Positions 37,002-46,319 of a stretch of DNA of 64,000 nt are shown here, piece by piece. The number at the start of each line of letters is the position of its first letter. Position 1 is the stretch's first letter. The position numbers and the translations under genes were made by a program. The stretch covers positions 309,904 through 373,903 of the forward strand of contig NZ_JAFMYW010000008.1 of assembly GCF_017353175.1 (NCBI RefSeq), in the 5' to 3' direction. Under the pieces are notes generated by a model, which saw only the letters and a program-made list of their open reading frames with translations, had not been told where the DNA came from and ran no database searches. This stretch comes from Fibrella forsythiae. Lineage in GTDB: Bacteria > Bacteroidota > Bacteroidia > Cytophagales > Spirosomataceae.

Positions 37002-37137
37002 CTTGGTCGACATTAATAGCATCGTAAACTCCATTTCTCATCACTCGCAGGTCGGCAGTCGCCCTAATGCGCCGCCCATTTTGCAAGCAAACTGGCTGAT
37101 TTTTTTATCTTACGATAGATCGACAACAAACTTTGCT

Positions 37138-37386
37138 ATGACCGTACTCTCTGTGCAGATATTGAATCCTAAGGCCCTGCGTCTGCTGGAAGATATGGCC
37201 GATCTACAGCTTATCGCTCTACAGCCACATACACCGTTAGCCCGACAGCGCCCCATGACTGACGAGGCAAAAATAGCAGCGCAGACTGCTATCTCGAAAG
37301 GCAGTCCTAACATGGACCTTTATCGTGTACTGGATCATATAAGCAAATCCAGGAAGGACCGTAGTTTACCTTTTCAAGATGAATAG
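37138..37386 (+). CDS. Putative antitoxin of a PIN toxin pair
   Basis: From the ATG at 37138 the product is 82 residues: MTVLSVQILNPKALRLLEDM at the N-terminus, with DLYRVLDHISKSRKDRSLPF at the C-terminus. An upstream TTG at 37003 would add an unlikely leader. Small size, Leu-rich N-terminus and a start codon of a PIN-domain gene overlapping its stop (ATGAATAG, 37379-37386) identify it as an antitoxin. The family name is not certain. Confidence 0.7.
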   Translation: MTVLSVQILNPKALRLLEDMADLQLIALQPHTPLARQRPMTDEAKIAAQTAISKGSPNMDLYRVLDHISKSRKDRSLPFQDE

Positions 37387-37752
37387 TGAAGTTAATAGAC
37401 TCGAATCTGATCTATTTATTCAGCTAAGCCTGATTACGCGTTCTTACGATCACTCATACTAGCGCCCGACTCGTATGTATCGCTCATCACTAAGCTAGAA
37501 GTGTTGGGCTTCCGAAATTTGTCGGTTGATGACAAAAGCTACCTGGAAAGTATCTTCAGTACAATTGCCGTTCTAGCCATTGACGACGATCTCGCTGAGC
37601 TGGCTATTGACTTGCGCCAGGCAAAGAAAATGTTGGTTGGCGATGCCTTTATAGCCGCTATAGCGCTGTTAAATGGTCTCGACTTGTACACGAACAATAC
37701 GCAGGACTTCGACCATATTTCTAACCTGACGCTTATCAATCCACTTGGATAA
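37379..37752 (+). pseudogene. VapC-like PIN toxin, N-terminus broken by frameshifts
   Basis: The C-terminal three quarters are intact from about 37411: YSAKPDYAFLRSLILAPDSY, VSLITKLEVLGFRNLSV, KKMLVGDAFIAAIALLNGLD and LYTNNTQDFDHISNL. The start ATG at 37379 gives MNSEV, then the reading leaves frame. DSNLIY (with the expected first catalytic Asp) is in another frame, and the remainder in a third. About two bases are missing near 37393 and one T is extra near 37416. No single frame joins the start codon to the PIN domain, so no active toxin is expected. A late GTG at 37501 would lack the catalytic start. Confidence 0.72.
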
Positions 37753-37789
37753 GGCGCGCTGGTTATTTGTCTAAATTCTACCACGCTGC

Positions 37790-40357
37790 TTACCGCTCCA
37801 ACCCAACATAATCCAGCCAGAACCTGACTGACTGCGTGGTTGACGGCATTACCTGGATGTCTATTCGCTCACTGTCTGTGATATTGAACCTACCTGACGA
37901 GGAAGGCTGAAACTGGAGCGGTTGAAAGTCGGGGTAGGGTCGTGGCAATAGTAGCATGGCACCTGGCGTCAGGCTACTTAAGGGTATGTCGATGTCGGTC
38001 AATTGCTGAGGTAGCTGTACCACCGTTGAAAACGTAGCGCCATACTTGTCGACCAAACCAATTTTCAGTGAAACAGACTGACTATCAGCGGATCTTCCAC
38101 GCACGACCAGCTTTCTAAAGCCCGGCAATTCAGGGCTGCGACCCTTTACTTTATCCCCAAAATAGACCTGGAAACCCATTGGCTGGTTAGCGCGTATCGT
38201 GCCAATGCTGGCTTTGAGCATGAGTTGATTCGGCTGCTCGTCGGGCACAAACTCGATTTTGTTTTCCCGGTAATCCGGGTTGTTCGTCAGCAGGCGAGTG
38301 CGGTCGGCATTGGCGTTAAAGAGATCTAGCCGTGTATTTTCCGACGCGACGATGGTCTGGTACATGACCGTAGGCAGGTAATCCCAGGCATACGGATCAC
38401 CTTTCTGACCGGCTGGGTACGTCCAGTAGGCAGTGCCTTTTTGCAGTATGATCCGGTAGGTCAGCAAGCCAGCCTTAACCAGTTCAGCAGGTACGTCCGC
38501 GTCGTAGCGATACGGCGCTACCCGTTGCATGGCCAGCATACGGGGACGATCCGCGCCTGCTGCGTGCACTTCAACCGTAGCCTTGCTGGTCGAATCCAGC
38601 CCCACGATGGTTGCCGATAGTTTAACCGACTGTTGCGACGATACCTCGCTATAGGCTGAGTGCACGACTATTGGCTCACCTGTTGACCGGTCGGCGGGCG
38701 CAACGAATTCAGCCAGGCCTATCACGGTGGAAGGCATCGTCGCAGGCATTTTAGCGGTGGGCGTTTTTAGCAGGTACGTGCCGGGACGAATCTGGAAGCT
38801 GCCGTTAGTGGCTGTGGTCGTCAGTGAATTGCCCGCATTCTGTGCGGTAATGGAGAATGACGCACCCAGATTAGGCAGATTGATCTGCATAGGGTGCGTA
38901 CTCCAGCGAATGGTCGTTACCTCTTTGCTGAGCGATGGCCGCTCAAACGGGTCGCGCACCAGAATAGCGTCGGGCATCACTTCGAGCCGCCAGATGCCAT
39001 CGCCGATTTTATCCAGGAAATAGGCACCCGTTCCAGCGTAACGAACTATGGATGAGCTCCCTACGCCAGCCACCTGGGTCAGCTGAGTCGGAGATGCTGT
39101 CTTTGTTTGAGTAGTGTTCGAATAGAAGAACGCCCCGGCACTGTTCATCTCGCTCAGCGACTGGCTATAGCTCAGGCGAAATGGCCCAAACATACTGTCT
39201 TGCGGATACTTACCGTAGTTTTTGAACCGGGGCGTTTCGCGGAAGACACGGCCGGCAATGAGCATGCTGATCGCTTTCGAAGGGGTATAGGCCAGATTCA
39301 GGTAATGCGTCTGGTATTCGGTGTTGGCGTAGGCGGTCGACATTGGGTCATAGGCGAACTGGGTAGCCCACTGAAAGCCCGCGCCCCGGAAGCTCCGCGC
39401 CATGGCCGGGTACATATACGACGCGTAGATGTCGCCCGCATCGAATTCATACACAATACGCGCCTTGTTCTTGTACTCGGGAATGGTATCGAATGGAATC
39501 TGGTAAGTATCTACGTGCGTCAGCGGGTTACCGCCCAGTGTGCGTCCGGCCACCAGACCAAGCGGATACCACTGAAATGTATAACCGTTCACCGCCGAAC
39601 GGGCCACCGCATCGGCATACCAGGGGTTCTGGGCCATGTTGTAGAAGATCGGTTTGTCCCAACCGGTACTCCGCACGGCCGCGTTGATCCGGTTGATGTA
39701 AGTTGTTACGGTCGGTTTAGGGCCGCTGTGGCTAGGTTCGTTGTTCAGCTCCACCGCAATGACAGAGACGTCGTTGCCGTAAGTCGATTTCGTATACGGA
39801 TTCACGTGCCGTAAAAACTGCCGGACGTATTCTTCCTGCGCCTTGATCGCCAGTTCATTCTGGTTGGCTTGCCCTTTGCCATATACCCGAGAAAAACCGG
39901 GGGTACGTTCGTCGCGTTCGGGGTAGCCGTTGCCCCAGTAGGCGATAGGCGTAATGATGATCTTGATGTTCCGTTTCTCGAGTTGAGCCAGCAGGTAGTC
40001 GAACAACCGTAAGTGCTCGTTATCCAGCAGGTTGCCCAGCGAATCGCTAATCTCGGTATCCCAAACGTGGACCCGGAAAGCATCAACGCCCATTCGGGCC
40101 ATATGGTACACATCCTGATCGATCGCCGTTTCGGGCTTGATACCCAGCGTTTTCACCGCCCGATACCCGTAGGCAAACGGCAGGCAGTAATTGACTCCGT
40201 AAAACGCCGCTTCCTGCTTCGTTTTGGTATACCGCACCACCCCAGCCGGATCAACGTAGATCATATTTTTGGGGTTAGGCTTTGTTTGAGCCACGGCTCC
40301 GAACGTGGAAAAGATGAGCAGAAAGACAAGCAGGGATCGGGTACAGAGCAAAGTCAT
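37790..40357 (-). CDS. Secreted GH5-like glycosidase, multi-domain
   Basis: From the ATG at 40357 the protein is 855 residues with a signal peptide (MTLLCTRSLLVFLLIFSTFG, then AVAQ). A longer 900-residue reading would overlap the GH53 gene. The TIM-barrel domain (about 25-380) shows AAFYGVNYCLPFAYGYRAVK, VELNNEPSHSGPKP (acid/base Glu) and IVYEFDAGDIY (nucleophile Glu), like GH5/cellulase-type or GH2-type domains. The rest (about 450-855) holds beta-sandwich modules and ends SVRFWLDYVGLER, a carbohydrate-binding-like fold. No T9SS tail is visible. It lies 131 bp downstream of the GH53 gene on the same strand. Confidence 0.8.
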   Translation of the reverse strand: MTLLCTRSLLVFLLIFSTFGAVAQTKPNPKNMIYVDPAGVVRYTKTKQEAAFYGVNYCLPFAYGYRAVKTLGIKPETAIDQDVYHMARMGVDAFRVHVWDTEISDSLGNLLDNEHLRLFDYLLAQLEKRNIKIIITPIAYWGNGYPERDERTPGFSRVYGKGQANQNELAIKAQEEYVRQFLRHVNPYTKSTYGNDVSVIAVELNNEPSHSGPKPTVTTYINRINAAVRSTGWDKPIFYNMAQNPWYADAVARSAVNGYTFQWYPLGLVAGRTLGGNPLTHVDTYQIPFDTIPEYKNKARIVYEFDAGDIYASYMYPAMARSFRGAGFQWATQFAYDPMSTAYANTEYQTHYLNLAYTPSKAISMLIAGRVFRETPRFKNYGKYPQDSMFGPFRLSYSQSLSEMNSAGAFFYSNTTQTKTASPTQLTQVAGVGSSSIVRYAGTGAYFLDKIGDGIWRLEVMPDAILVRDPFERPSLSKEVTTIRWSTHPMQINLPNLGASFSITAQNAGNSLTTTATNGSFQIRPGTYLLKTPTAKMPATMPSTVIGLAEFVAPADRSTGEPIVVHSAYSEVSSQQSVKLSATIVGLDSTSKATVEVHAAGADRPRMLAMQRVAPYRYDADVPAELVKAGLLTYRIILQKGTAYWTYPAGQKGDPYAWDYLPTVMYQTIVASENTRLDLFNANADRTRLLTNNPDYRENKIEFVPDEQPNQLMLKASIGTIRANQPMGFQVYFGDKVKGRSPELPGFRKLVVRGRSADSQSVSLKIGLVDKYGATFSTVVQLPQQLTDIDIPLSSLTPGAMLLLPRPYPDFQPLQFQPSSSGRFNITDSERIDIQVMPSTTQSVRFWLDYVGLER

Positions 40358-40451
40358 GAGGGTGTGTTGAGAAAGGAAGCGTTGATTGAGGGGTGAGTTT
40401 GCTTTCACTAGTACGCTGCCATTTTGATTTCCAGACGTTGCTGAGCAACGC

Positions 40452-40485
40452 TTTTGTCGTCCCGACGCCAGGAGGGATGACAAAA
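40452..40485. repeat. Hairpin repeat TTTTGTCRTCCC, copy 1
   Basis: TTTTGTCGTCCC and GGGATGACAAAA can pair around CGACGCCAGGA-like sequence, with one G-T pair. A closely matching element occurs at 43207-43242. Confidence 0.6.
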
Positions 40486-40488
40486 ATA

Positions 40489-41526
40489 TCATTTAAGAAA
40501 AGCGTCGAGGGCGGCGGTTGGTTTCCCGGAATCGTCGAACGCACCCAGGCCATAGCCTTGCCACTTTTTGTAGGCTTGCGGTTCCCAGTAAAAAACGCCC
40601 ATGCCGTTGCCATTCGGTACGGTTTTTAGTTTGGTGATAAGGTCTGTAATGAACGCGTTGGCCGTAGCCGGGTCGTTGGCGGGCATTCCTACTTCAACCA
40701 CCATAACCGGTCTTTTGTACTGAGTGACCAACGTGCTGATATTGTTCAGACACTGCTCATTCCTGGCCGCCCAATCCGTGGCAGTTGGGTACAGAGACAT
40801 ACCAATCATATCAAACTTGGCACTGTTACTGGTCAGCCCATTAAACAGCCACTGGAACAACGCTTTGTCATACCCATTCGACAGATGAACCAGCACCTGC
40901 GAGGTTGGGCTAACCGATTTTACCGCCTCATAGCCCGTCGTGACCAGCGCCGCGAAATTGGCCATATTGGTCGATGCCTGCCCGTCAGGCCAAAGCATGC
41001 CGTTGTTGGTTTCGTTACCGACCTGCACCCAATCGGGCGTAATGCCGTTCGTTTTGAGCCGGTTCATGACGTCGACAGTATGATCGAAAAGGGCCTTTTT
41101 CAACTCCGCGAAGGTTAGCTTTTGCCAGGCGGAGGGTTTTGTTTGCTGACCGGGATCGGCCCAGGAATCGCTGTGATGAAAGTCGATCAGGAGCTTCATA
41201 CCCGCCGCGTTGGCTCGTTTCGCTTTGGCCAGTACATCGTCGGCACCGTTCCAGCCGCCCTGTGGATTCACCCACACACGCAGCCGGATCGAGTTCACGC
41301 CTTTACTTTTCAGGATAGCAAAAATATCGCTGGCAGTTCCGTCAGGTTGGTAAAACCGGACACCGCCAGCCTCCTGTTGGGTGATCCAGCTCACGTCGGC
41401 TCCTTTGTAAAAGCTGGTTACCAGCGTAGGATCGGGCATACTGGGTTGCGGCTGAGTAGTGGTTTTCTGGCAGCTGATCAGGCCAACCAACAGCGAAACT
41501 AGTATCCCTATTTTCGTACTATTCAT
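40489..41526 (-). CDS. Arabinogalactan endo-beta-1,4-galactanase (GH53)
   Basis: This 345-residue lipoprotein (lipobox LISC) matches GH53: YKGADVSWITQQEAGGVRFY, RLRVWVNPQGGWNGADDVLA, LIDFHHSDSWADPGQQTKPS, PDWVQVGNETNNGMLWPDG (acid/base Glu) and PVMVVEVGMP (nucleophile Glu). It cleaves beta-1,4-galactan of pectin side chains. It is probably surface- or periplasm-anchored. The GH5-like gene is downstream on the same strand, suggesting joint expression. Confidence 0.94.
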   Translation of the reverse strand: MNSTKIGILVSLLVGLISCQKTTTQPQPSMPDPTLVTSFYKGADVSWITQQEAGGVRFYQPDGTASDIFAILKSKGVNSIRLRVWVNPQGGWNGADDVLAKAKRANAAGMKLLIDFHHSDSWADPGQQTKPSAWQKLTFAELKKALFDHTVDVMNRLKTNGITPDWVQVGNETNNGMLWPDGQASTNMANFAALVTTGYEAVKSVSPTSQVLVHLSNGYDKALFQWLFNGLTSNSAKFDMIGMSLYPTATDWAARNEQCLNNISTLVTQYKRPVMVVEVGMPANDPATANAFITDLITKLKTVPNGNGMGVFYWEPQAYKKWQGYGLGAFDDSGKPTAALDAFLK

Positions 41527-41755
41527 TGAGTTTGTATATAAAAAAGCAACGCTATAGTATCGTTTTCCATTCCAGCCAGTCTACGATCGCTCCACCTGTT
41601 CACTGGTCTGACTCACCATGAAAGTGCCATAAATAGGGGGAAAAGAGGCCGGATTTCCGATTGTCGCATCGAAGCCGATGGCAGCCCGGTTGTTTTTGCC
41701 TAGATTACCGAACAGAATCAACCTGGTAAGTCATTCATCTTCAACAATCAAGTCA

Positions 41756-43120
41756 ATGAGAAAACTCGTTACCTCACTTCTGCTTTGCACATCCCTTTAT
41801 TCCTTTGGGCAGAATGCCGATTCGGTAGCCATCCGAAAGATTTATAATGAAGCGCTTTCCAACGGAAAATCGCATGAATGGCTTCGCCATCTGACCAAAC
41901 AAATTGGTCCTCGGCTGAGTGGCTCTGAAGGCGCGCAAAAAGCCGTTGACTGGACCAAGAAACTGATGGACCAGCAAGGTTTCGACCGGGTGTTTCTCCA
42001 GGAAGTGATGGTACCTCACTGGGTACGTGGCGCCAAGGAAGTGGCTTATATTCAGAACGGTAAGCAGAAAACGAACGTACCCATCGCCGCGCTGGGCGGA
42101 TCGGTGGCGACGGCCGCTAAAGGTGTTGAAGCACAGGTAATTGAGGTAAAGAGCTTCCCCGAACTGCGGGCGCTGGGTGCCGAGAAGGTCAAAGGCAAAA
42201 TCGTCTTCTTCAACCGGCCGATGGACCCCACCAAAACCATCACCTTCGACGCGTATGGCGGGGCCGTTGATCAGCGGGCTGGCGGTGCAACGGAGGCCGC
42301 TAAACTGGGCGCGGTCGGGGCAATTGTCCGATCGATGGGCCTGGCGCAGGACGATTACCCACATACGGGCGGCACGCGCTATGGCACCGGCGTCCCCCTG
42401 ATTCCAACGGCGGCGATCAGTACCAACGGTGCTAACCTGCTCAGCAAGTCGCTGGCCGAAAACCCGAACCTGACGTTCTATTTCAAGCAAAACTGCGAGA
42501 CGCTACCCGATGCTAAATCGTACAACGTGGTAGGCGAGCTGAAAGGCTCTGAGAAACCTGACGAGATCATTGTCGTTGGCGGTCACCTCGATTCGTGGGA
42601 CCTGGGTGAAGGCGCACACGACGACGGCACCGGCTGCATGCAGTCAATCGAGGTGCTGCGGATCATGAAAGCGCTGGGTATGAAACCGAAACGCACCATC
42701 CGGGCGGTGATGTTCATGAACGAAGAGAACGGTCTGCGCGGTGGTGTGAAGTATGCCGATCTGGCCAAACAGAATAACGAAAAACACATTGCCGCCATCG
42801 AGTCCGACGAAGGTGGCTTTACGCCTCGTGGTTTTGGGATCGTAGGCACGCCGCAGCAGAAAGAGAAAGTCATTCAGTGGAAACCCCTGCTGGCACCGTA
42901 TGGTCTGCACGACATTGGGCCCGGCGGAGGTGGCGCCGACATTGGTCCGCTGGTCTACATCGGAACTGTCCTGTTCGGCTTCAAACCCGATTCGCAGCGC
43001 TATTTCGATTTTCACCACACCGCCGCCGACAAGTTTGAGATGGTGAACAAACGTGAACTTGAGCTTGGCGGTGCCTCCATGGCCGCGCTGGTTTACCTGC
43101 TCGATACCTACGGGTTATGA
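41756..43120 (+). CDS. Secreted M28 family aminopeptidase
   Basis: From the ATG at 41756 the protein is 454 residues with a signal peptide (MRKLVTSLLLCTSLYSFGQ). A PA domain is inserted in the first half (about 120-260, including GGSVATAAKGVEAQVIEVKS and GAVGAIVRSM). The M28 metal site follows: VVGGHLDSWDLGEG (His), GAHDDGTGCM (Asp), FMNEENGLRGG (Glu-Glu) and IESDEGG (Asp). FHHTAADKF gives the last His. It should release N-terminal amino acids in the periplasm. Confidence 0.92.
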   Translation: MRKLVTSLLLCTSLYSFGQNADSVAIRKIYNEALSNGKSHEWLRHLTKQIGPRLSGSEGAQKAVDWTKKLMDQQGFDRVFLQEVMVPHWVRGAKEVAYIQNGKQKTNVPIAALGGSVATAAKGVEAQVIEVKSFPELRALGAEKVKGKIVFFNRPMDPTKTITFDAYGGAVDQRAGGATEAAKLGAVGAIVRSMGLAQDDYPHTGGTRYGTGVPLIPTAAISTNGANLLSKSLAENPNLTFYFKQNCETLPDAKSYNVVGELKGSEKPDEIIVVGGHLDSWDLGEGAHDDGTGCMQSIEVLRIMKALGMKPKRTIRAVMFMNEENGLRGGVKYADLAKQNNEKHIAAIESDEGGFTPRGFGIVGTPQQKEKVIQWKPLLAPYGLHDIGPGGGGADIGPLVYIGTVLFGFKPDSQRYFDFHHTAADKFEMVNKRELELGGASMAALVYLLDTYGL

Positions 43121-43206
43121 GTATAAATAAGTAGCCCCTGTATTGAGTAATACGAAGCGCAGGAAAGTCGTTTTTTAGCAACTGTTTTTACTTTTCAGCT
43201 AATACG

Positions 43207-43242
43207 TTTTTGTCATCCCGACGACAGGAGGGATGACAAAAA
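43207..43242. repeat. Hairpin repeat TTTTGTCATCCC, copy 2
   Basis: Arms TTTTGTCATCCC and GGGATGACAAAA are perfect complements. A half-copy (TTTTTGTCATCCCA) is at 44577-44590 inside the end of the next minus-strand gene. Confidence 0.65.
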
Positions 43243-43287
43243 CACTTTCGAAACGACGAGAACCAAACGTATAAGCAACCTTGCAAT

Positions 43288-44526
<1,239 letters not shown>

Positions 44527-44582
44527 TGTGTTGATTTGGCTTGTTGCTTCGCAAGCTAGTGAGTATGGATAACGATTTTTTG

Positions 44583-45995
44583 TCATCCCAGCTCTGGCTC
44601 CGGTCCTCGGAAAGCGTCTTTTTTTGATACCGTCTGGAGCTTTACGGGCCGACCTTCGCGGGCTGACTGGTAAATGGCTTCCATTATTTTCTGATCCTGA
44701 AGGCCCTCTTCGCCGGGTGTAAACGGCTGTTTGTTGTTCTTCACACAATCGGAGAAATGATCGATCTCGGTGGCAAACTGGTTTTTGGGGGCCATCGTGG
44801 GGGTCTCCTTACGTTCAACCATCCCGTCGGCATGGGCCGTTTCGGCGCGCAGTCCCTGGTACGAGAAAGCCGGGTCAAGGCCCATCCAGCCGCGTTCGGC
44901 CAGCACCCGGTATCGGCGCGATTCGTGCACGTTGTAGTGCGTCGCGCAGTTGGCGATGACACCGCTCGGAAACCGCATTTGCCACGACATCACTTCTTCC
45001 ACTTCCCTGAACAACGGATTGCCGGGCGTACTGTACTGATAGCCAAACACCTCGGTTGGCTCTTCTCCCAGCACGAAACGCGTCGTGTTCAGGCAGTATA
45101 GGCCAATGTCGGGCAGCGCACCACCGCCGGCCAGCGCTTTAATATGCCGCCAGTGTTGCGGGTTAGCCGAACTCTGACAGTTAAAGGATTCAATAAATTT
45201 CGGTGCGCCAAACTGCTTCGACCGCACCATGTCACGGATCATCCGGTTGTTCGGTTCGTACTGAATCCGGTAGGCAATCATCAGTTTTTTACCCGCCTTG
45301 TTACAGGCGTCGATCATGGCCTGCGCCTCCTGCGATGAATTGGCCATCGGCTTTTCGCACAGAATATGCTTACCTGCCTGGGCCCCGCGAATGGTATATT
45401 CGGCATGCATCGAATTAGGCAGCACAATGTAGATCGCCTGCACCTCCGGGTTATCTTTTAGCCGGTCATACTGCTCGTAACTGTAGCAATTACTCGACTT
45501 GATACCGTATTGCGCGGCCACTTTCTGCAGTTTCTCGGGGCTACCACTCACCAGGGCTACCGGTTTCGATTTTTTGCACTGCGCAAACGCGGGCAGAATC
45601 TCTTCCAGCGTCAGGTGGCCCAGACCAACCAGTGCATAACCAACTCGCTGATCCATCGGAAGCGGCGTTGGTGTCGGGGCAGATTTGACGTCTACTTCCG
45701 ATTTCCACTGTTCCAGTTCAATCGGCTTATCAGCCTCCTTCGGTACTTTGGCGGGCGGCGAATACGGGGCCGACGACGGAACCTGCTGGCCGGTTGGCGA
45801 CTGGTATACCGTTGATGGATTGGCCGGATAGCGCGTGCCCGACTGGCTGGTTTTGCAGGAAGCCGCCAGCCCACCGGCTACACCAAGAGCAAGGCCTTTT
45901 CCGGTAAGGCGCAAAAAATCAGTCCGGGAGAGGCCCTGTACCTCTACAGCGGGTTCTGTCTTAAAGAGTTGAAGCAGGTGATCGATTTGTTTCAT
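44583..45995 (-). CDS. Exported Gfo/Idh/MocA family oxidoreductase
   Basis: The 470-residue protein begins with a 25-residue leader then SRTDFLRLTGKGLALGVAGG and a Cys, resembling a Tat or lipoprotein signal. The NAD(P)-binding fold starts at VGYALVGLGHLTLEEILPAF and shows HILCEKPMANSSQEAQAM (the EKP motif). The C-terminal domain continues with GLYCLNTTRFVLGEEPTEVF. It oxidises a sugar or sugar derivative; the substrate is unknown. About 60 residues rich in Pro and Ser link signal and domain. Confidence 0.88.
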   Translation of the reverse strand: MKQIDHLLQLFKTEPAVEVQGLSRTDFLRLTGKGLALGVAGGLAASCKTSQSGTRYPANPSTVYQSPTGQQVPSSAPYSPPAKVPKEADKPIELEQWKSEVDVKSAPTPTPLPMDQRVGYALVGLGHLTLEEILPAFAQCKKSKPVALVSGSPEKLQKVAAQYGIKSSNCYSYEQYDRLKDNPEVQAIYIVLPNSMHAEYTIRGAQAGKHILCEKPMANSSQEAQAMIDACNKAGKKLMIAYRIQYEPNNRMIRDMVRSKQFGAPKFIESFNCQSSANPQHWRHIKALAGGGALPDIGLYCLNTTRFVLGEEPTEVFGYQYSTPGNPLFREVEEVMSWQMRFPSGVIANCATHYNVHESRRYRVLAERGWMGLDPAFSYQGLRAETAHADGMVERKETPTMAPKNQFATEIDHFSDCVKNNKQPFTPGEEGLQDQKIMEAIYQSAREGRPVKLQTVSKKDAFRGPEPELG

Positions 45996-46319
45996 AACGG
46001 CTGAGCTTGTCAGAAAGTAACCGTATCCGGCTGCTTTAGTTATGAAAAGAAAGGCTGTACTGGTCGTTCATGCCCAGACCCATGCTGATTACGGGCCCTG
46101 ACAGCCAAGTGCATATCAGGCGTGGCGGGTTCAAAAAAAACTTCCCTGGATAAACTCCCTTCAGGGGCGTATCCAGGGAAGAAGCAATTTTCAGGGAAGG
46201 CAGATGTGGATAAAAAGGGCATGACAAAATTGCTCCGGCTAAGGCTCTGTTCCCATACCGCTTTCGGGGTATTTTTCAGGAAACAGATCAGGGTTATTTT
46301 TGAGAAATATCATTCCGAA
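45996..46319. other. 324-bp divergent intergenic region
   Basis: It contains the hairpin described at 46133-46181 and separates a Gfo/Idh gene (minus) from a sensor kinase gene (plus). A longer reading of the kinase would cross it but has no signal peptide or support. Confidence 0.5.
46133..46181 (-). terminator. Minus-strand hairpin plus T run in the leader of the Gfo/Idh gene
   Basis: Perfect 12-bp arms at 46141-46152 and 46170-46181 have, on the minus strand, eight T residues directly after the stem. It lies 138 bp upstream of the Gfo/Idh start (45995). It either ends antisense transcription from the kinase region or acts as a leader attenuator. Confidence 0.6.

Noticed and set aside
37501..37752. 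Short intact PIN-like gene starting at GTG 37501
   Set aside because: It would lack the first catalytic Asp and the first strand of the PIN fold. The upstream homologous sequence in other frames shows it is the remainder of a broken gene.
39107..39814. Open frame of 235 codons on the plus strand inside the GH5-like gene
   Set aside because: The opposite strand encodes a clear glycosidase with catalytic motifs; the plus frame has no start context or family signal.
46122..46319. N-terminal extension of the sensor kinase to 46122
   Set aside because: It would read through the perfect hairpin and has no conserved sequence; the signal peptide begins at 46320.
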